A DNA stretch of 64,000 nt. Origin: JADMIH01 sp036399775. Its GTDB lineage: Bacteria; Chloroflexota; Chloroflexia; QHBQ01; JADMIH01. A program made the position numbers and the translations under genes. The first letter of the stretch is position 1. Each line of letters starts with the position of its first letter. Where the stretch lies: assembly GCA_036399775.1 (NCBI GenBank), contig DASWMJ010000093.1:1-64000 (forward strand). The letters are read 5' to 3'. A model generated the notes under the pieces. It made no database searches. It was not told where the DNA came from and saw only the letters and a program-made list of their open reading frames with translations. This document shows, in pieces, positions 51,217 through 60,661 of this stretch.

Positions 51217-52386
51217 GTGCCTGGCAAGAGTGTGCAGACTAGTGGGACGCTGTCTCCTGGGGAGCTAAATCGGGCTGTGCTGGCGAGGCAGATGCTCCTA
51301 CGGCGGGAGCGTATAGGCGTGGTGGAGGCTATAGAGCGGCTGGCGGGGATGCAGGCCCAATACTCGCCTTCTCCCTATATCGGGTTGTGGACCAGGTTGG
51401 AGGACTTTCGCCATGAGAAACTGACCGATGCGCTGACGGCACGCCAGGTGGTGAAGGCTACGCTGATGAGGGTGACGCTTCATTTGGCTAGCGCCCGCGA
51501 CTATCCCATTTTAGATAGGGCGCTTGCCGAGGCGAGAGTGGCTACGTGGAGCAAGTATGCCGCCGAGTTGGGTTTGAATGTGCCGGAATTGCACGGGAAG
51601 TTGTTTGATTACGTGCGGGAGCCGCGTACCTTTGAGGAGATGTTGGAGCATATTGGGGATGTTCCGATGCCGCCGGGGGGCGAGCCGGACCCGGAGAGGC
51701 GCAGGCGGATAGCGTGGCGGGCTGCTACGGCCGCCGGGGGCATATTACAGGCGTTGCCCGCAGGCACGTGGCGGTACTTTGGGAAGAACAGCTATATCTC
51801 GGCCCGCACCTGGCTTGGGGATTACGAGCAGCCGCCGTTTGAGGAAGCGTTGACCTTCCTGGTGAGGCGCTACCTGGCGGCGTTTGGGCCGGCGACGCGC
51901 TCCGACATCGTCCAGTGGAGCGGTCTGAGGAAGGTTGGTGATGTAGATAAGGGTCTACAGGCGTTGGGTGATGAGGTGGTGGCGTTTCGCAGTGAGGCTA
52001 ACGCCAATGCTGTCCTGTACGACCTTGCAGGCTCGCCGAGGCCGCCCGCAGAGACAGTTGCGCCCCCGCGCTTTCTGCCGAAGTGGGACAATCTGCTGCT
52101 GGCCTACGAGTCGCGTGACCGCGAGCGGGTGCTGCCGAGGGAGTACCACAAGACGGTCATCAGGGTGAACGGGGATGTGCTGCCGACGATACTGGTGGAC
52201 GGAAAGGTGGCGGGGGCGTGGTCGGTGGTACGCAAGGGGAAGGTGGCTACGCTCAGTGTCGAGCCGTTCCAGGAGATCAGCTCCTTGAGCCGTAAAGGGT
52301 TAGAGGAGGAGGGGGAGCGGCTGGTGAGGTTCTACGAGCCGGATGCTGAGACGTATGAGATCAGGTTCGCGCTGCGGAATTACTAA
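51217..52386 (+). CDS. AlkZ/YcaQ-like winged-helix DNA glycosylase family protein
   Basis: A 389-residue protein of the winged-helix DNA-binding family (HTH_42). GMQAQYSPSPYIGLWTRL near residues 45-62 gives the QxQ pattern that in AlkZ opens crosslinked or alkylated nucleotides. RVTLHLASARDYPIL and the wing-like FGPATRSDIVQWSGL follow. The C-terminal beta part has PKWDNLLLAYESRDRERVLP. The family acts on damaged DNA in Streptomyces and E. coli; activity of this member is an inference. The start is GTG 51217 with GAGGGGG upstream. It may be in one transcript with the Rieske protein. Confidence 0.85.
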   Translation: MPGKSVQTSGTLSPGELNRAVLARQMLLRRERIGVVEAIERLAGMQAQYSPSPYIGLWTRLEDFRHEKLTDALTARQVVKATLMRVTLHLASARDYPILDRALAEARVATWSKYAAELGLNVPELHGKLFDYVREPRTFEEMLEHIGDVPMPPGGEPDPERRRRIAWRAATAAGGILQALPAGTWRYFGKNSYISARTWLGDYEQPPFEEALTFLVRRYLAAFGPATRSDIVQWSGLRKVGDVDKGLQALGDEVVAFRSEANANAVLYDLAGSPRPPAETVAPPRFLPKWDNLLLAYESRDRERVLPREYHKTVIRVNGDVLPTILVDGKVAGAWSVVRKGKVATLSVEPFQEISSLSRKGLEEEGERLVRFYEPDAETYEIRFALRNY

Positions 52387-52693
52387 TCACGAATGACGGA
52401 TTGCAGTTATGTATATTGAGTTGATCTAGTTCTGGTAATTAGAACCCATCTCAAAAATAGTTAAGAAGAAAGATGACCCTGCAACCGAGTTTCACAAATC
52501 CGGCGAAGCTGGAAAGATGACGCTCATATCTAACGGCCACCTTACGAAAGGTCTGAAGCCGGTCTACTCGCCAAAAGGTGCCAAATGCCTTCCTGTCATG
52601 CGGAACTCCGCGCAATTATAGCACGTGCTCGCGGGGGCATTCCTGGCAGCTATCAACTATAACGCATTTACAATCTTGGGGGAGGGGCAACCT
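52387..52693. other. Gap before the broken DinB gene
   Basis: The 307 bases are richer in A and T than their surroundings. A TACAAT at 52669-52674 could be the -10 of the DinB-like gene. AACCCATCTCAAAAATAG (52444-52461) resembles ends of some insertion sequences but no partner end was found. No gene was seen. Confidence 0.4.
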
Positions 52694-53188
52694 ATGTCGG
52701 AAGGTAATTTCACCCTTGACATCTTCTACCGATCGTGGAAGGACTACCAGGATACCCTCAAGCAGGCAATCGCCCCGCTCACACCCGAACAGCTGGCATT
52801 GTGAGCCGCGCCGGGTCTACGATCTGTCGGAGAGATTATAGCCCACGTAATCTCCTCGCGGGTGCATTGGTTCGGCAACTTCATGGGCGAGATGAGTTCG
52901 ATGCCCGGCGTGGAGTCCCTGCTCGCCTGGGGTATGAGGGGTGCTCCGCCTCGCACAGCTGATGAGCTTGTAGAAGGGCTAGACAGAAGCTGGCGCTTCA
53001 TGGCGGACCTGCTGAACAGGTGGGACTCCGCCGACATGCAGCACACCTTCCCTTTTGTGTCGGATGGTTACCACTACGATAACTCCCGTAGCTGGGTCAC
53101 CTGGCACATCCTTGAGCACGACCTGCATCACAGCGGCGAAATCTCCATCATGCTGGGGATGCACGGCCTGCAAGCGCCCGATGTGTGA
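52694..53188 (+). pseudogene. DinB-family protein gene with one in-frame stop
   Basis: Reading from ATG 52694 (GGGGGAGGGG upstream), frame stays open to TGA at 53186-53188 except for a single TGA at 52802-52804. The full product would have 164 codons, the usual DinB size. Upstream of the stop comes MSEGNFTLDIFYRSWKDYQ and LTPEQLAL; after it AAPGLRSVGEIIAHVISSRV, then WHILEHDLHHSGEISIMLG with the metal-binding His ligands. Relatives usually have LALRxAPG here, so TGA most likely replaced CGA (Arg). Either a recent nonsense mutation or a sequencing error. Confidence 0.85.
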
Positions 53189-53241
53189 CGGACGATGGGT
53201 GGTGGACGATGGTGAGATGAATTCTAGTAATTTGTACCTGA

Positions 53242-54876
53242 TTAGTACGCTCCCTCGCGCTTGAGGACGGCGGGTATGGTGCGGAGGAGGATTATCATGT
53301 CTACGGCGAGGGACCAGTTTTCGGCGTAGTAGAGGTCCAGCTTTACCATCTCGTCGAAGGAGAGGTCGGCGCGGCCACTTACCTGCCAGAGGCCGGTGAG
53401 GCCGGGGGTAACGTCGAGGCGCTTGAGGTGCCACTCGGTGTACTGCTCTACCTCGTTGGTGGTGGGCGGGCGGGGGCCGACCCAACTCATCTCGCCCTTG
53501 AGGATGTTGAGTAGCTGGGGCAATTCGTCCAGGGATGTGCGGCGCAACAGCTTGCCGAAGCTTGTGAGGCGGGGGTCGTCGCGTATCTTGAAGAGGGGGC
53601 CGTCGGCTTCGTTGAGGTGGGTAAGCTCAGCGAGGCGCGCCTCGGCGTCCCGGTGCATGGTGCGGAACTTGTAGCAGGTGAAGGGTTTGCCCCCCTTGCC
53701 CGCGCGCTTCTGGCGGAAGAGTATGGGGCCGGGGGAGGTGGCCTTGACGAGCGCGGCGATGATGAGCATGGGTATAGAGGCTACTATGAGCGCGCCGACG
53801 GTCATAATTATGTCGAGCAGGCGCTTGACCAGGAGGTTGAAGCCTTGTAGGGCGACATCTTTTACGCCTATGAGGGGCACGCCGTTTAGAGCGTCAATAC
53901 GTACCTCGTTGAAGCGCATCTCGAATAGGTCGGGCACCAGCTTGAAGTCCACGCCGTACTCGCGGCAGTTGTCTATGATGGTGAGTATCTGCGTGTGGTG
54001 GGTGGCGGGGAGGGCGACAATTACCTCGTGTAGGTGCTGCTGGCTGATGATGCGCTGCACGTCTTTGAGGCTGCCAAGCCACTGAGGGCCACTGGTTGAT
54101 TTGTCGCGGGCCTTGATGGGCACCATCCAGTGGGCGCGGCCCGGGTTGTCGTTGTTGTCGGAGATGTAGCCCGCCAGCTCATAGCCAAAGTCCGGACGCT
54201 CTATGATGTCCTTCATAATGCGCTGGCCCGCGAGTCCCGCGCCTACTACGAGGGCGCGCCTGATGTTGACGCCGCGCCGCCAGAGCCACATGCGGAAATT
54301 GCGGTAGGCGAAGCGCTCTATGCCGAAGAGTACGAGGGTGGCGACCCACAGGAAGATGAAGGCGAGGCGGCTGGGCAGGACGGGGTTGACGAGCAAAGCG
54401 CCCAGAGTGAGGGCTGAAACGCCTATGAGGGAAGAGCTGAAGATGATACGTATGTGGTCGAACCAGGACGCGCCCCTGGGGAGGGCGTAGAGGCCGCGCA
54501 TCTGGAAGGCCAGCAGGGCTATGGTGGTGTAGGCGGCGATGTAGGGGTAGAAGTTGGAGATCGGGACGAAGGACTCCGGGTTGATAACGTCGCGGCCTAG
54601 CTCAAGCTCGTAGCGCAGCCAGTATGCGGCTACGAAGGCGAGCACCAAGATGATACCGTCGGCTATGACGCGGCCTACTATGAGGGCGAGGCGCTGGCGG
54701 CGGGCGTGGCGGGCGCGCGCTTCGGCTGCGGGTGGGAGTGCGAGCAGTTGCCTGGTGGCGAGGGTGCGGTGGGGGGCTGTGGCTGCTCGGCTGGGGTTGG
54801 GCCTGTTGCCCGCTTTGCCAGGCATATCGGTCTGGTCCTGCTCAGTAGACGGCGGGGGATATTGGTGGGCTTGCAT
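53242..54876 (-). CDS. Polyprenyl-phosphate glycosylphosphotransferase (second copy)
   Basis: A 544-residue enzyme of the WbaP/WcaJ class that starts a polysaccharide chain on undecaprenyl phosphate. After a Pro/Gln-rich 55-residue start, four membrane helices lead to a Rossmann part (RALVVGAGLAGQRIMKDII) and the catalytic C-terminus with FRQKRAGKGGKPFTCYKFRTM, TSLDELPQLLNILKGEMSWV and VGPRPPTTNEV. It is a paralogue of the protein at 22593-24311. It opens the exopolysaccharide region but is oriented away from the following genes. ATG 54876 lacks a strong ribosome site; ATG 54825 is an alternative. Confidence 0.92.
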   Translation of the reverse strand: MQAHQYPPPSTEQDQTDMPGKAGNRPNPSRAATAPHRTLATRQLLALPPAAEARARHARRQRLALIVGRVIADGIILVLAFVAAYWLRYELELGRDVINPESFVPISNFYPYIAAYTTIALLAFQMRGLYALPRGASWFDHIRIIFSSSLIGVSALTLGALLVNPVLPSRLAFIFLWVATLVLFGIERFAYRNFRMWLWRRGVNIRRALVVGAGLAGQRIMKDIIERPDFGYELAGYISDNNDNPGRAHWMVPIKARDKSTSGPQWLGSLKDVQRIISQQHLHEVIVALPATHHTQILTIIDNCREYGVDFKLVPDLFEMRFNEVRIDALNGVPLIGVKDVALQGFNLLVKRLLDIIMTVGALIVASIPMLIIAALVKATSPGPILFRQKRAGKGGKPFTCYKFRTMHRDAEARLAELTHLNEADGPLFKIRDDPRLTSFGKLLRRTSLDELPQLLNILKGEMSWVGPRPPTTNEVEQYTEWHLKRLDVTPGLTGLWQVSGRADLSFDEMVKLDLYYAENWSLAVDMIILLRTIPAVLKREGAY

Positions 54877-54879
54877 ACG

Positions 54880-54930
54880 GTAATTATGAATTTTGAATTA
54901 TGAGTTTTGAATTACGAATTACGTTTCACG
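54880..54930. repeat. GAATTATGA-type array in the divergent space
   Basis: TTATGAATTTTGAATTATGA at 54885-54904 followed by TTTTGAATTACGAATTACGT. It lies between the divergent phosphotransferase and hydrolase genes (54877-55213). The rest of the space holds no gene; no convincing promoter pair was found. Confidence 0.65.
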
Positions 54931-55213
54931 GGTGGTGCAACCTGGGAGGGGGTTGCTCGTTTTGGGTTTTGACGGCTCGCGGTGGAAAAGTTTGTTGGTT
55001 TGTGTGTTTTGCCGGGTGCGTAAGGAGCGCGTGGCTCATACGCAGTGGGTATTATAACACATAAGTGTGCGAATGTTTGCCCCGCCCTGTGGCAATGTGT
55101 ATAATGTGCTTTAAGCCAAACTTCCATAGCACTGCACCATTCCCTGAGTATTCCCAACCCGTTCATATAGCTTTGTGCTATCGTGGGGCGGGAGCGTGGG
55201 AGGAGCCAGTATT

Positions 55214-57304
55214 TTGTCAAAAGAGACCGTTTCCAGGAGCGGGCAGCCCAGGAAGGGCGCGAACCTGGTCAAGGGCAAGCATGGAGGCCGGAACGGAGCA
55301 AGCACCGCCAGGCCATCAGCTTCTGACCCCCAGGCTCTGTCTGCGGGCGTGGATGGGGCTGATTCTCATGCCCTGGAAGCCCCTATAGCCCACCCCTTCA
55401 TAGCCATGCCGGGCGATGGCGAGACCATGTTGAGCATGGACGGCCTGCCGTTGGTGCGGAAAGCGGCGACGGCGGACGATGTCGCGCGCGAGACGCTGGC
55501 GCGGAGGCGGCTGGGGTTCAAGGTGATGCTGGCGCTCATGTCGCTTCTGCTGCTTGCTGAGGTGGCTTATCTCTCTCCATTTACTGACCCTGCGGTGGGG
55601 CAGACCCCGCGCGTGCCTAGTCCGGTGGCGCTGGCGGAGGTGCAGCCCTACGGGGTGAATACTTTCCTGCATAAAGAAGTTGACACCTGGAAGAAGAGGC
55701 AGACGTTCGCGATGGCCCGCGATATGGGGGCGGGGTGGATCAAGCAGCAGTTCCCCTGGGCGGAAATCGAGTACCGGGTAGACCCGAACAATGCGTTCTG
55801 GGACGTGAAGAACAACCAGAACGCCTGGGACAAGTTCGACGGCATAGTGGACCTGGCGGAAGAGCATGGGGTCAGGGTGATAGCGCGTATAGATAGCGCG
55901 CCTGGGTGGTCGCACCCTGATAATCCGAACCCGAAAGCGCCGCCGTCGAAAGCGCACCTGGCCGATTTCGGGGCGTTCATCAAGGTGTTCGTTGAGAGGT
56001 ACCGGGGGAGGGTGGCGGCGATCCAGGTGTGGAATGAGCCTAACCTGCGGGCGGAATGGGGGGATAAGCCTGCGAATGCGCGGGAGTACGTGGAGCTACT
56101 AAAGGTTGCTTACACGTCGGCGAAAGAGGCGGACCCCAACATGATAGTGCTGGCCGCGCCTCTCGCCACCAATAACGAGACGGGCGACAACCTGAACGAG
56201 ACCACGTACATGCAGCAGATGTACGACGCGGATGCCGGGCAATATTTCGACGCGATGTCGGCCAACGCGTATGGTAAGGAGTTTGAGCCGGAGGACCCGC
56301 CTTCGAAGGATAGGTTGAACTTCAGGCGCGTGGAGCTGCTGCGCGCGGTGATGGAGAAGAACGGGGACGCGGACAAGTCGGTGTGGTTCAACGAGTATGG
56401 GTGGAACGCCTCTCCCGCCGATATGTCCGCCGAGAAGCTGCGTTGGGGGCGGGTGACGCCTGAGCAGCAGGCCGACTATACGGTGCGGGGCATCAAGTAC
56501 GCGCAGGAGCATTGGCCCTGGGCGGGGGTGTTCACGATATGGTACCTGCGTCAGGTGGGGGACATACCGAATACGGAGAGCGAGTATTATTTTGGGCTGG
56601 TGAACCCCGATTTTGTGGTGAGCGGGGCTTACAACAGCGTGCAGGCGACGGCGCTTGCGGACGAGAGGGTAGCAGGGCCGGGAGAGTGGGGGCCGCTGTC
56701 GTCGCCGGTGAAAGAGGACACGCTATGGCGTGTGGGACTGAACCCTGCGGTGCCGGGCGGGGCATACGTCGCGCCATCGGAGGTCGGGGATACTCTCAAG
56801 GTGCCGTTCATGGGCACGGACGTGAAGGTGATGCTGGTGCCTGTAGCGGGGTCGGGCGCGGTCACGGGGACGCAGGCGATCTCGGCCCGGTATTACGTGT
56901 CGGTGGATGGGAAGGCGGACGACGTAGCGCCGGAACTGCGACGTGACGAGAGCGGGCAGGCTTATATTGACCTACCGGCTAACGGGCAGGCGACAGAGGT
57001 GACACTGGTGCGCGGGCTGGGGGCGGAGTGGCGGACGGGCACTCACACTTTGCAGATAGAGGTTGATGGCGAGCTGCCGTTAGATGACCGGGTGCAGGGT
57101 ATAGGGGGTCGCACCTATTCGCCGTTAGAGCAGCGGGTTGATTTGCCGGGGATCGGCACGGTCAAGATCGAGGCGCGTCGCTCCTATACGATGTTCGCGC
57201 TCTTTACGGCGGGGATGCTGGCGGCAATCGCGGTCCTCCTGTGGGGGTTGCGGCAGACGCAACAGGGCCTCCGGTCGCTGGAGGCTGCGCGTCGCGGGCG
57301 GTGA
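55214..57304 (+). CDS. Membrane-anchored clan-A glycoside-hydrolase-like protein
   Basis: A 696-residue protein. A disordered 100-residue start leads to a membrane helix (MLALMSLLLLAEVAYL, about residues 103-122), then a TIM-barrel domain (about 150-500) and a C-terminal beta domain with a last helix near 660-685. IQVWNEPN gives the acid/base Glu275, and VWFNEYGW the nucleophile Glu394, the standard clan GH-A spacing. So it is a retaining glycosidase or transglycosidase, fixed at both ends outside the membrane. The start TTG 55214 has GGAGG eight bases upstream and is preferred over GTG 55175. Its stop overlaps the next gene by four bases (GTGA). The paralogous domain of that protein indicates a tandem duplication. 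Confidence 0.85.
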   Translation: MSKETVSRSGQPRKGANLVKGKHGGRNGASTARPSASDPQALSAGVDGADSHALEAPIAHPFIAMPGDGETMLSMDGLPLVRKAATADDVARETLARRRLGFKVMLALMSLLLLAEVAYLSPFTDPAVGQTPRVPSPVALAEVQPYGVNTFLHKEVDTWKKRQTFAMARDMGAGWIKQQFPWAEIEYRVDPNNAFWDVKNNQNAWDKFDGIVDLAEEHGVRVIARIDSAPGWSHPDNPNPKAPPSKAHLADFGAFIKVFVERYRGRVAAIQVWNEPNLRAEWGDKPANAREYVELLKVAYTSAKEADPNMIVLAAPLATNNETGDNLNETTYMQQMYDADAGQYFDAMSANAYGKEFEPEDPPSKDRLNFRRVELLRAVMEKNGDADKSVWFNEYGWNASPADMSAEKLRWGRVTPEQQADYTVRGIKYAQEHWPWAGVFTIWYLRQVGDIPNTESEYYFGLVNPDFVVSGAYNSVQATALADERVAGPGEWGPLSSPVKEDTLWRVGLNPAVPGGAYVAPSEVGDTLKVPFMGTDVKVMLVPVAGSGAVTGTQAISARYYVSVDGKADDVAPELRRDESGQAYIDLPANGQATEVTLVRGLGAEWRTGTHTLQIEVDGELPLDDRVQGIGGRTYSPLEQRVDLPGIGTVKIEARRSYTMFALFTAGMLAAIAVLLWGLRQTQQGLRSLEAARRGR

Positions 57305-60300
57305 AGCGCTTCGCGTTAGCGGTGGTGGCAGATATAGCCGCGAATCCTGTAGCGCGGACTGTAGCCGCATTTCTCCTCTTTGCCGCTTCTCTGGGCGGCC
57401 TCACCCTTACGGCGTATGCGGACCAGTACGCTAACGGCGGCGTGGCGTGGGGGGAAGGGCATCCCCCTGTCGAGCACGCAGACGTAAATCCCCTGGGTGT
57501 AAATGTTTTCCTCGAAAAAGAAGTAGATTTCTCCAAAGCCGAGCGCACCCTGCAAATGGCGGAAGATGCGGGGTTCAAGTGGGTGCGGCAGGGTTTCGCG
57601 TGGAACGATATTGAGATAAGCGGCAAGGGGAACTACACAGACGCGCGCAATCCGGGGCAGGCGGTGGACGCGTGGGCGAAGTACGATAAGATTGTTGAAG
57701 CGTGCGAGAGGCACGGGTTGGAGATAATCGCGCGGCTCGATAGCCCGCCGGTGTGGGCGCGTATACCGGGGGATGACGTGGCGACGTACCACAAGGGGCC
57801 GCCGAGGGACTACAACGACTACGGCGATTTCGTGGCAGCGGTCGTGAGCAGGTACAAGGGGCGGATAAAGTATTTCCAGATATGGAACGAGCCTAACCTG
57901 CTGGGGGAGTGGGGCGGGCACCCGGTCAACCCGGAGGAGTACACGGCGCTGCTGAAGGTGGCGTATGAGAGGGCGAAGGGGGTTGACCCGGAGGCGGTGA
58001 TAATCACGGCTGCGCTCGCCCCTACGGCTGAGAATACGGTGGCGAACCTGAACGACGTGCTGTACCTTGAGGGGATGTACAGGGCGGGGGCGGCTGATTA
58101 TTTCGACATCCTTTCGACGATGGTGTACGGGCTGGGGCAGCCGCCGGGGGACAGGCGCACCGACCTGAAGAGGCTGAACTTTTCGCGGCCTATATTGCTG
58201 CGGCGGGTGATGGAGCAGTTCGGGGACGTGAATACGCCTGTGTGGATCAGCGAGTATTCGTGGGTGAGCCTGCCGCCGGGGTGGGAGGAGGACTGCCGGA
58301 AGAGGGAGACGGAGAGGGCGTGTGGGGAGAATATCTGGGGAAAGAGCGTGGACGAGGCTACGCAGGCGCGGTACCTGGTGGAGGGGTACGAGCGAGCACA
58401 GACGGAGTGGCCCTGGATGGGGGTCATGTGCGTGTGGTATTTGCGCGAGCCGGACCCCAGGCCGGACGAGCCTGCCAATTATTTCGCTATAGTGCGGCCC
58501 GACTTCACGCCCCGGCCCGCCTACAATGCCCTGAAAGAGTTCAGCGCGAGGCTGCCGCTCGATAGGACGCGGGAGAAGCCGCTTTGGAACGCGTGGGGGT
58601 TGCCCCTGGTGTATGTGGTGTTTGGGTTGGTGGCGGTGGGGTCGGGTGCGCTGGCGGGGGCGAGCCTGGGCAGGTGGGCCAGCGCCGCGCTGAACAGGCC
58701 ACGCGGCAGGTATGGGGAGGCGGCGCGGGAGATCGCCCGGAATGGCGCTGTGATTGTGGGGATGGCGCTGTTAGTAGGGGTGTATTACAGGGCGGAGAGC
58801 GCGCCGTTGATGCTGGCGGCGCTGGCGGGGTGGGGGCTGCTGGCTTTCCTCAAGCCGTCTGTGGGGTTGGCGGCGGTGGCGTTTGTTATACCCTTCTTCT
58901 GGTACCCGAAGTTTATCGGCGCGCAGAAGTTTCCTTTAGCGGAGACTCTGCTGGTGCTGGTGTTTGGGGCGATGGTGGCGCGGCGGGCGATGGCGTTGCT
59001 GCTGCCCGGGTTGGCGGAGAGGTTGGGGATTGAACCGCAGAGGCGCGGAGACGCTGAGGTTTTTGTTGGGGTTCGCACTGATGGGGTTGGAGTGGGGGAG
59101 GTTGTTGCTGTAAGGAACGGGGCGGGGGCGCGTGGGGTGAGGGATACGGTGCCACTGCCGGTGCTGGCGCAGGCGGCTACGGTGCGGCTGCCGGGGTTGG
59201 CGAGGGTGCCTGCTACGACGCGGCTTCCAGTGCGGGCGCAGGTGCGGCCTGTGGTAGCCAGGGTTGGAAGCAAGACGTATCACGCGGGACGCAGGCTTGC
59301 GATAAGACATAGTGCTAATGGGCACAGCCCTGCTGTTGGCATATCAATCCCAAAACTCAAACCTCAAAACTCAAAACTCAAAACTATAGCGGAGCGTTTT
59401 CGGGAGTGGAACCGGGAGGATGTGTTTGCGGCACCTGCTGTGGCGCTGCTGATAGTGGGCACGCTGTCGCTGCTGACGCTGGCGGACCCGGCTTTCGCCA
59501 GGGATAGCGCGCGGGCTTACAGGTGGGTGATAGTCGAGCCTGTGCTGCTCTATTTTTTGATGACGGACATTATCAGGGGACGGCGCGGGCTGCTGCGTAT
59601 GCTCGATTTCTTCGTGGCGGCGGGGGTGGGCGTGGCCTTGCTGGGGATATGGCAGTTCGTGGGGGGGACGGATACGCTGGCGGTGGAGGGGGTGAGCCGG
59701 GTTAGCGGGGTGTACCAGCACCCGAACAACCTGGCGCTATACCTGGGGCGGGTGCTGCCTTTCGCGGCGTGCATGGCGTTGTTCTTGCCCTGGGGGTGGC
59801 GGAAGGGGATATATGGGGCGGCGACCGTGCCGCTTGGGTTGGCGTTCCTGCTGACTTATTCGCGTGGGGCGTGGGTGGCGTTGGCGGTGGCTATGGCTGT
59901 CGCGGTGGTTGTCGGGTTGCGGTGGCGGATGTCGCAGGGGGTGAGGACTACTAGATTGAGGGAGATACCTGCGTGGGCAAGGGTGTGGTTAGTAGGGAGG
60001 CGGCGCAGGTGGAGTATAGCGGGCGCGGTGGTGATGGGGGTGTTAGTTATGCTCATAGCGGCTGCGGTGGTGGTGCCGAGGCTGCCGGAGAGGGTGTTCG
60101 CGCCTGGGAGCGGGATATTGCGGGTGAAGCTGTGGGATAGCTCGCTACGCATGCTGGCGGGCCACCCGGTATTCGGGGTGGGGATAGACCAGTTCTTGAA
60201 CCAGTTCCAGGCGCGATATATCACGGACGAGCAGCAGGAGGGGGAGAAGTTCACGGCGCACCCCCACAATATCCTTTTGGATTACTGGCTTTCTTTGGGT

Positions 60301-60570
60301 ATAATGGGCGTGCTCGTGCTCGCCTGGCTGCTGTGGCGGTACTTCCGGGAGGTGGCGGGGAGGGTGCGCGAGGCGGCGTCGAGGTTGGGCAGGGACCCTG
60401 TGGGCAGGGCGCTGGCGCTTGGCCTGCTCGCCAGCATGGTTGATTTCCTGGCGCATGGGATGGTAGACAATTCGTATTTCCTGATGGACCTGGCGCTGAT
60501 TTTCTGGCTGAGTTGTGGGCTGGTGCAGTTGCTACGCATTAGGGGTCAGGGGTCAGGGGTCAGGGATTAG
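57301..60570 (+). CDS. Fusion of a glycoside-hydrolase-like domain and an O-antigen-ligase-type membrane domain
   Basis: A 1089-residue protein. After a first helix (ARTVVAAFLLFAASL-like, residues 18-35), residues 55-430 form a clan-A barrel with IQ-type FQIWNEPNLLGEW (Glu197) and PVWISEYSW (Glu318). Then about 12 membrane helices follow, with two breaks made of repeat DNA (59031-59060 and 59346-59385). The last part has the Wzy_C signatures SGVYQHPNNLALYL, LTYSRGAWVALA and FTAHPHNILLDYW. O-antigen ligases and polymerases of this type join glycan blocks on the outer face. The start GTG 57301 overlaps the upstream stop. The ending RIRGQGSGVRD comes from a GGGGTCA array. A combined hydrolase and ligase in one chain is unusual to me. 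Confidence 0.85.
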   Translation: MKRFALAVVADIAANPVARTVAAFLLFAASLGGLTLTAYADQYANGGVAWGEGHPPVEHADVNPLGVNVFLEKEVDFSKAERTLQMAEDAGFKWVRQGFAWNDIEISGKGNYTDARNPGQAVDAWAKYDKIVEACERHGLEIIARLDSPPVWARIPGDDVATYHKGPPRDYNDYGDFVAAVVSRYKGRIKYFQIWNEPNLLGEWGGHPVNPEEYTALLKVAYERAKGVDPEAVIITAALAPTAENTVANLNDVLYLEGMYRAGAADYFDILSTMVYGLGQPPGDRRTDLKRLNFSRPILLRRVMEQFGDVNTPVWISEYSWVSLPPGWEEDCRKRETERACGENIWGKSVDEATQARYLVEGYERAQTEWPWMGVMCVWYLREPDPRPDEPANYFAIVRPDFTPRPAYNALKEFSARLPLDRTREKPLWNAWGLPLVYVVFGLVAVGSGALAGASLGRWASAALNRPRGRYGEAAREIARNGAVIVGMALLVGVYYRAESAPLMLAALAGWGLLAFLKPSVGLAAVAFVIPFFWYPKFIGAQKFPLAETLLVLVFGAMVARRAMALLLPGLAERLGIEPQRRGDAEVFVGVRTDGVGVGEVVAVRNGAGARGVRDTVPLPVLAQAATVRLPGLARVPATTRLPVRAQVRPVVARVGSKTYHAGRRLAIRHSANGHSPAVGISIPKLKPQNSKLKTIAERFREWNREDVFAAPAVALLIVGTLSLLTLADPAFARDSARAYRWVIVEPVLLYFLMTDIIRGRRGLLRMLDFFVAAGVGVALLGIWQFVGGTDTLAVEGVSRVSGVYQHPNNLALYLGRVLPFAACMALFLPWGWRKGIYGAATVPLGLAFLLTYSRGAWVALAVAMAVAVVVGLRWRMSQGVRTTRLREIPAWARVWLVGRRRRWSIAGAVVMGVLVMLIAAAVVVPRLPERVFAPGSGILRVKLWDSSLRMLAGHPVFGVGIDQFLNQFQARYITDEQQEGEKFTAHPHNILLDYWLSLGIMGVLVLAWLLWRYFREVAGRVREAASRLGRDPVGRALALGLLASMVDFLAHGMVDNSYFLMDLALIFWLSCGLVQLLRIRGQGSGVRD
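59031..59060. repeat. In-frame AACCGCAGAGGCGC repeat inside the fusion gene
   Basis: GAACCGCAGAGGCGCGGAGA and the following GCTGAGG match the second core of the composite elements. Read in frame it gives EPQRRGDAEV between membrane helices. Confidence 0.85.
59346..59385. repeat. In-frame CAAAACT array inside the fusion gene
   Basis: CCCAAAACTCAAACCTCAAA and further CAAAACTCAAAACT units, read in frame as PKLKPQNSKLKTIA before the next membrane helix. Confidence 0.85.
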
Positions 60571-60645
60571 TGGTTTGAGATTAGGGAATTGGCTCGTAAT
60601 TAGATGGGTACTGATCCCTAATCCCTGACCCCTGACCCCTGGTAA
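60543..60645. repeat. Inverted pair of GGGGTCA arrays
   Basis: GGGGTCAGGGGTCAGGGGTC (60543-60566) is mirrored by ATCCCTGACCCCTGACCCCT (60620-60641). The left arm gives the end and TAG stop of the fusion gene; the right arm ends just before the AAGGAGG of the next gene. Confidence 0.85.
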
Positions 60646-60661
60646 TCTCAAGGAGGGATCG

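Noticed and set aside
52802..52804. In-frame TGA as a selenocysteine codon
   Set aside because: Homologues have Arg at this place, not Cys, and no SECIS-like hairpin follows closely.
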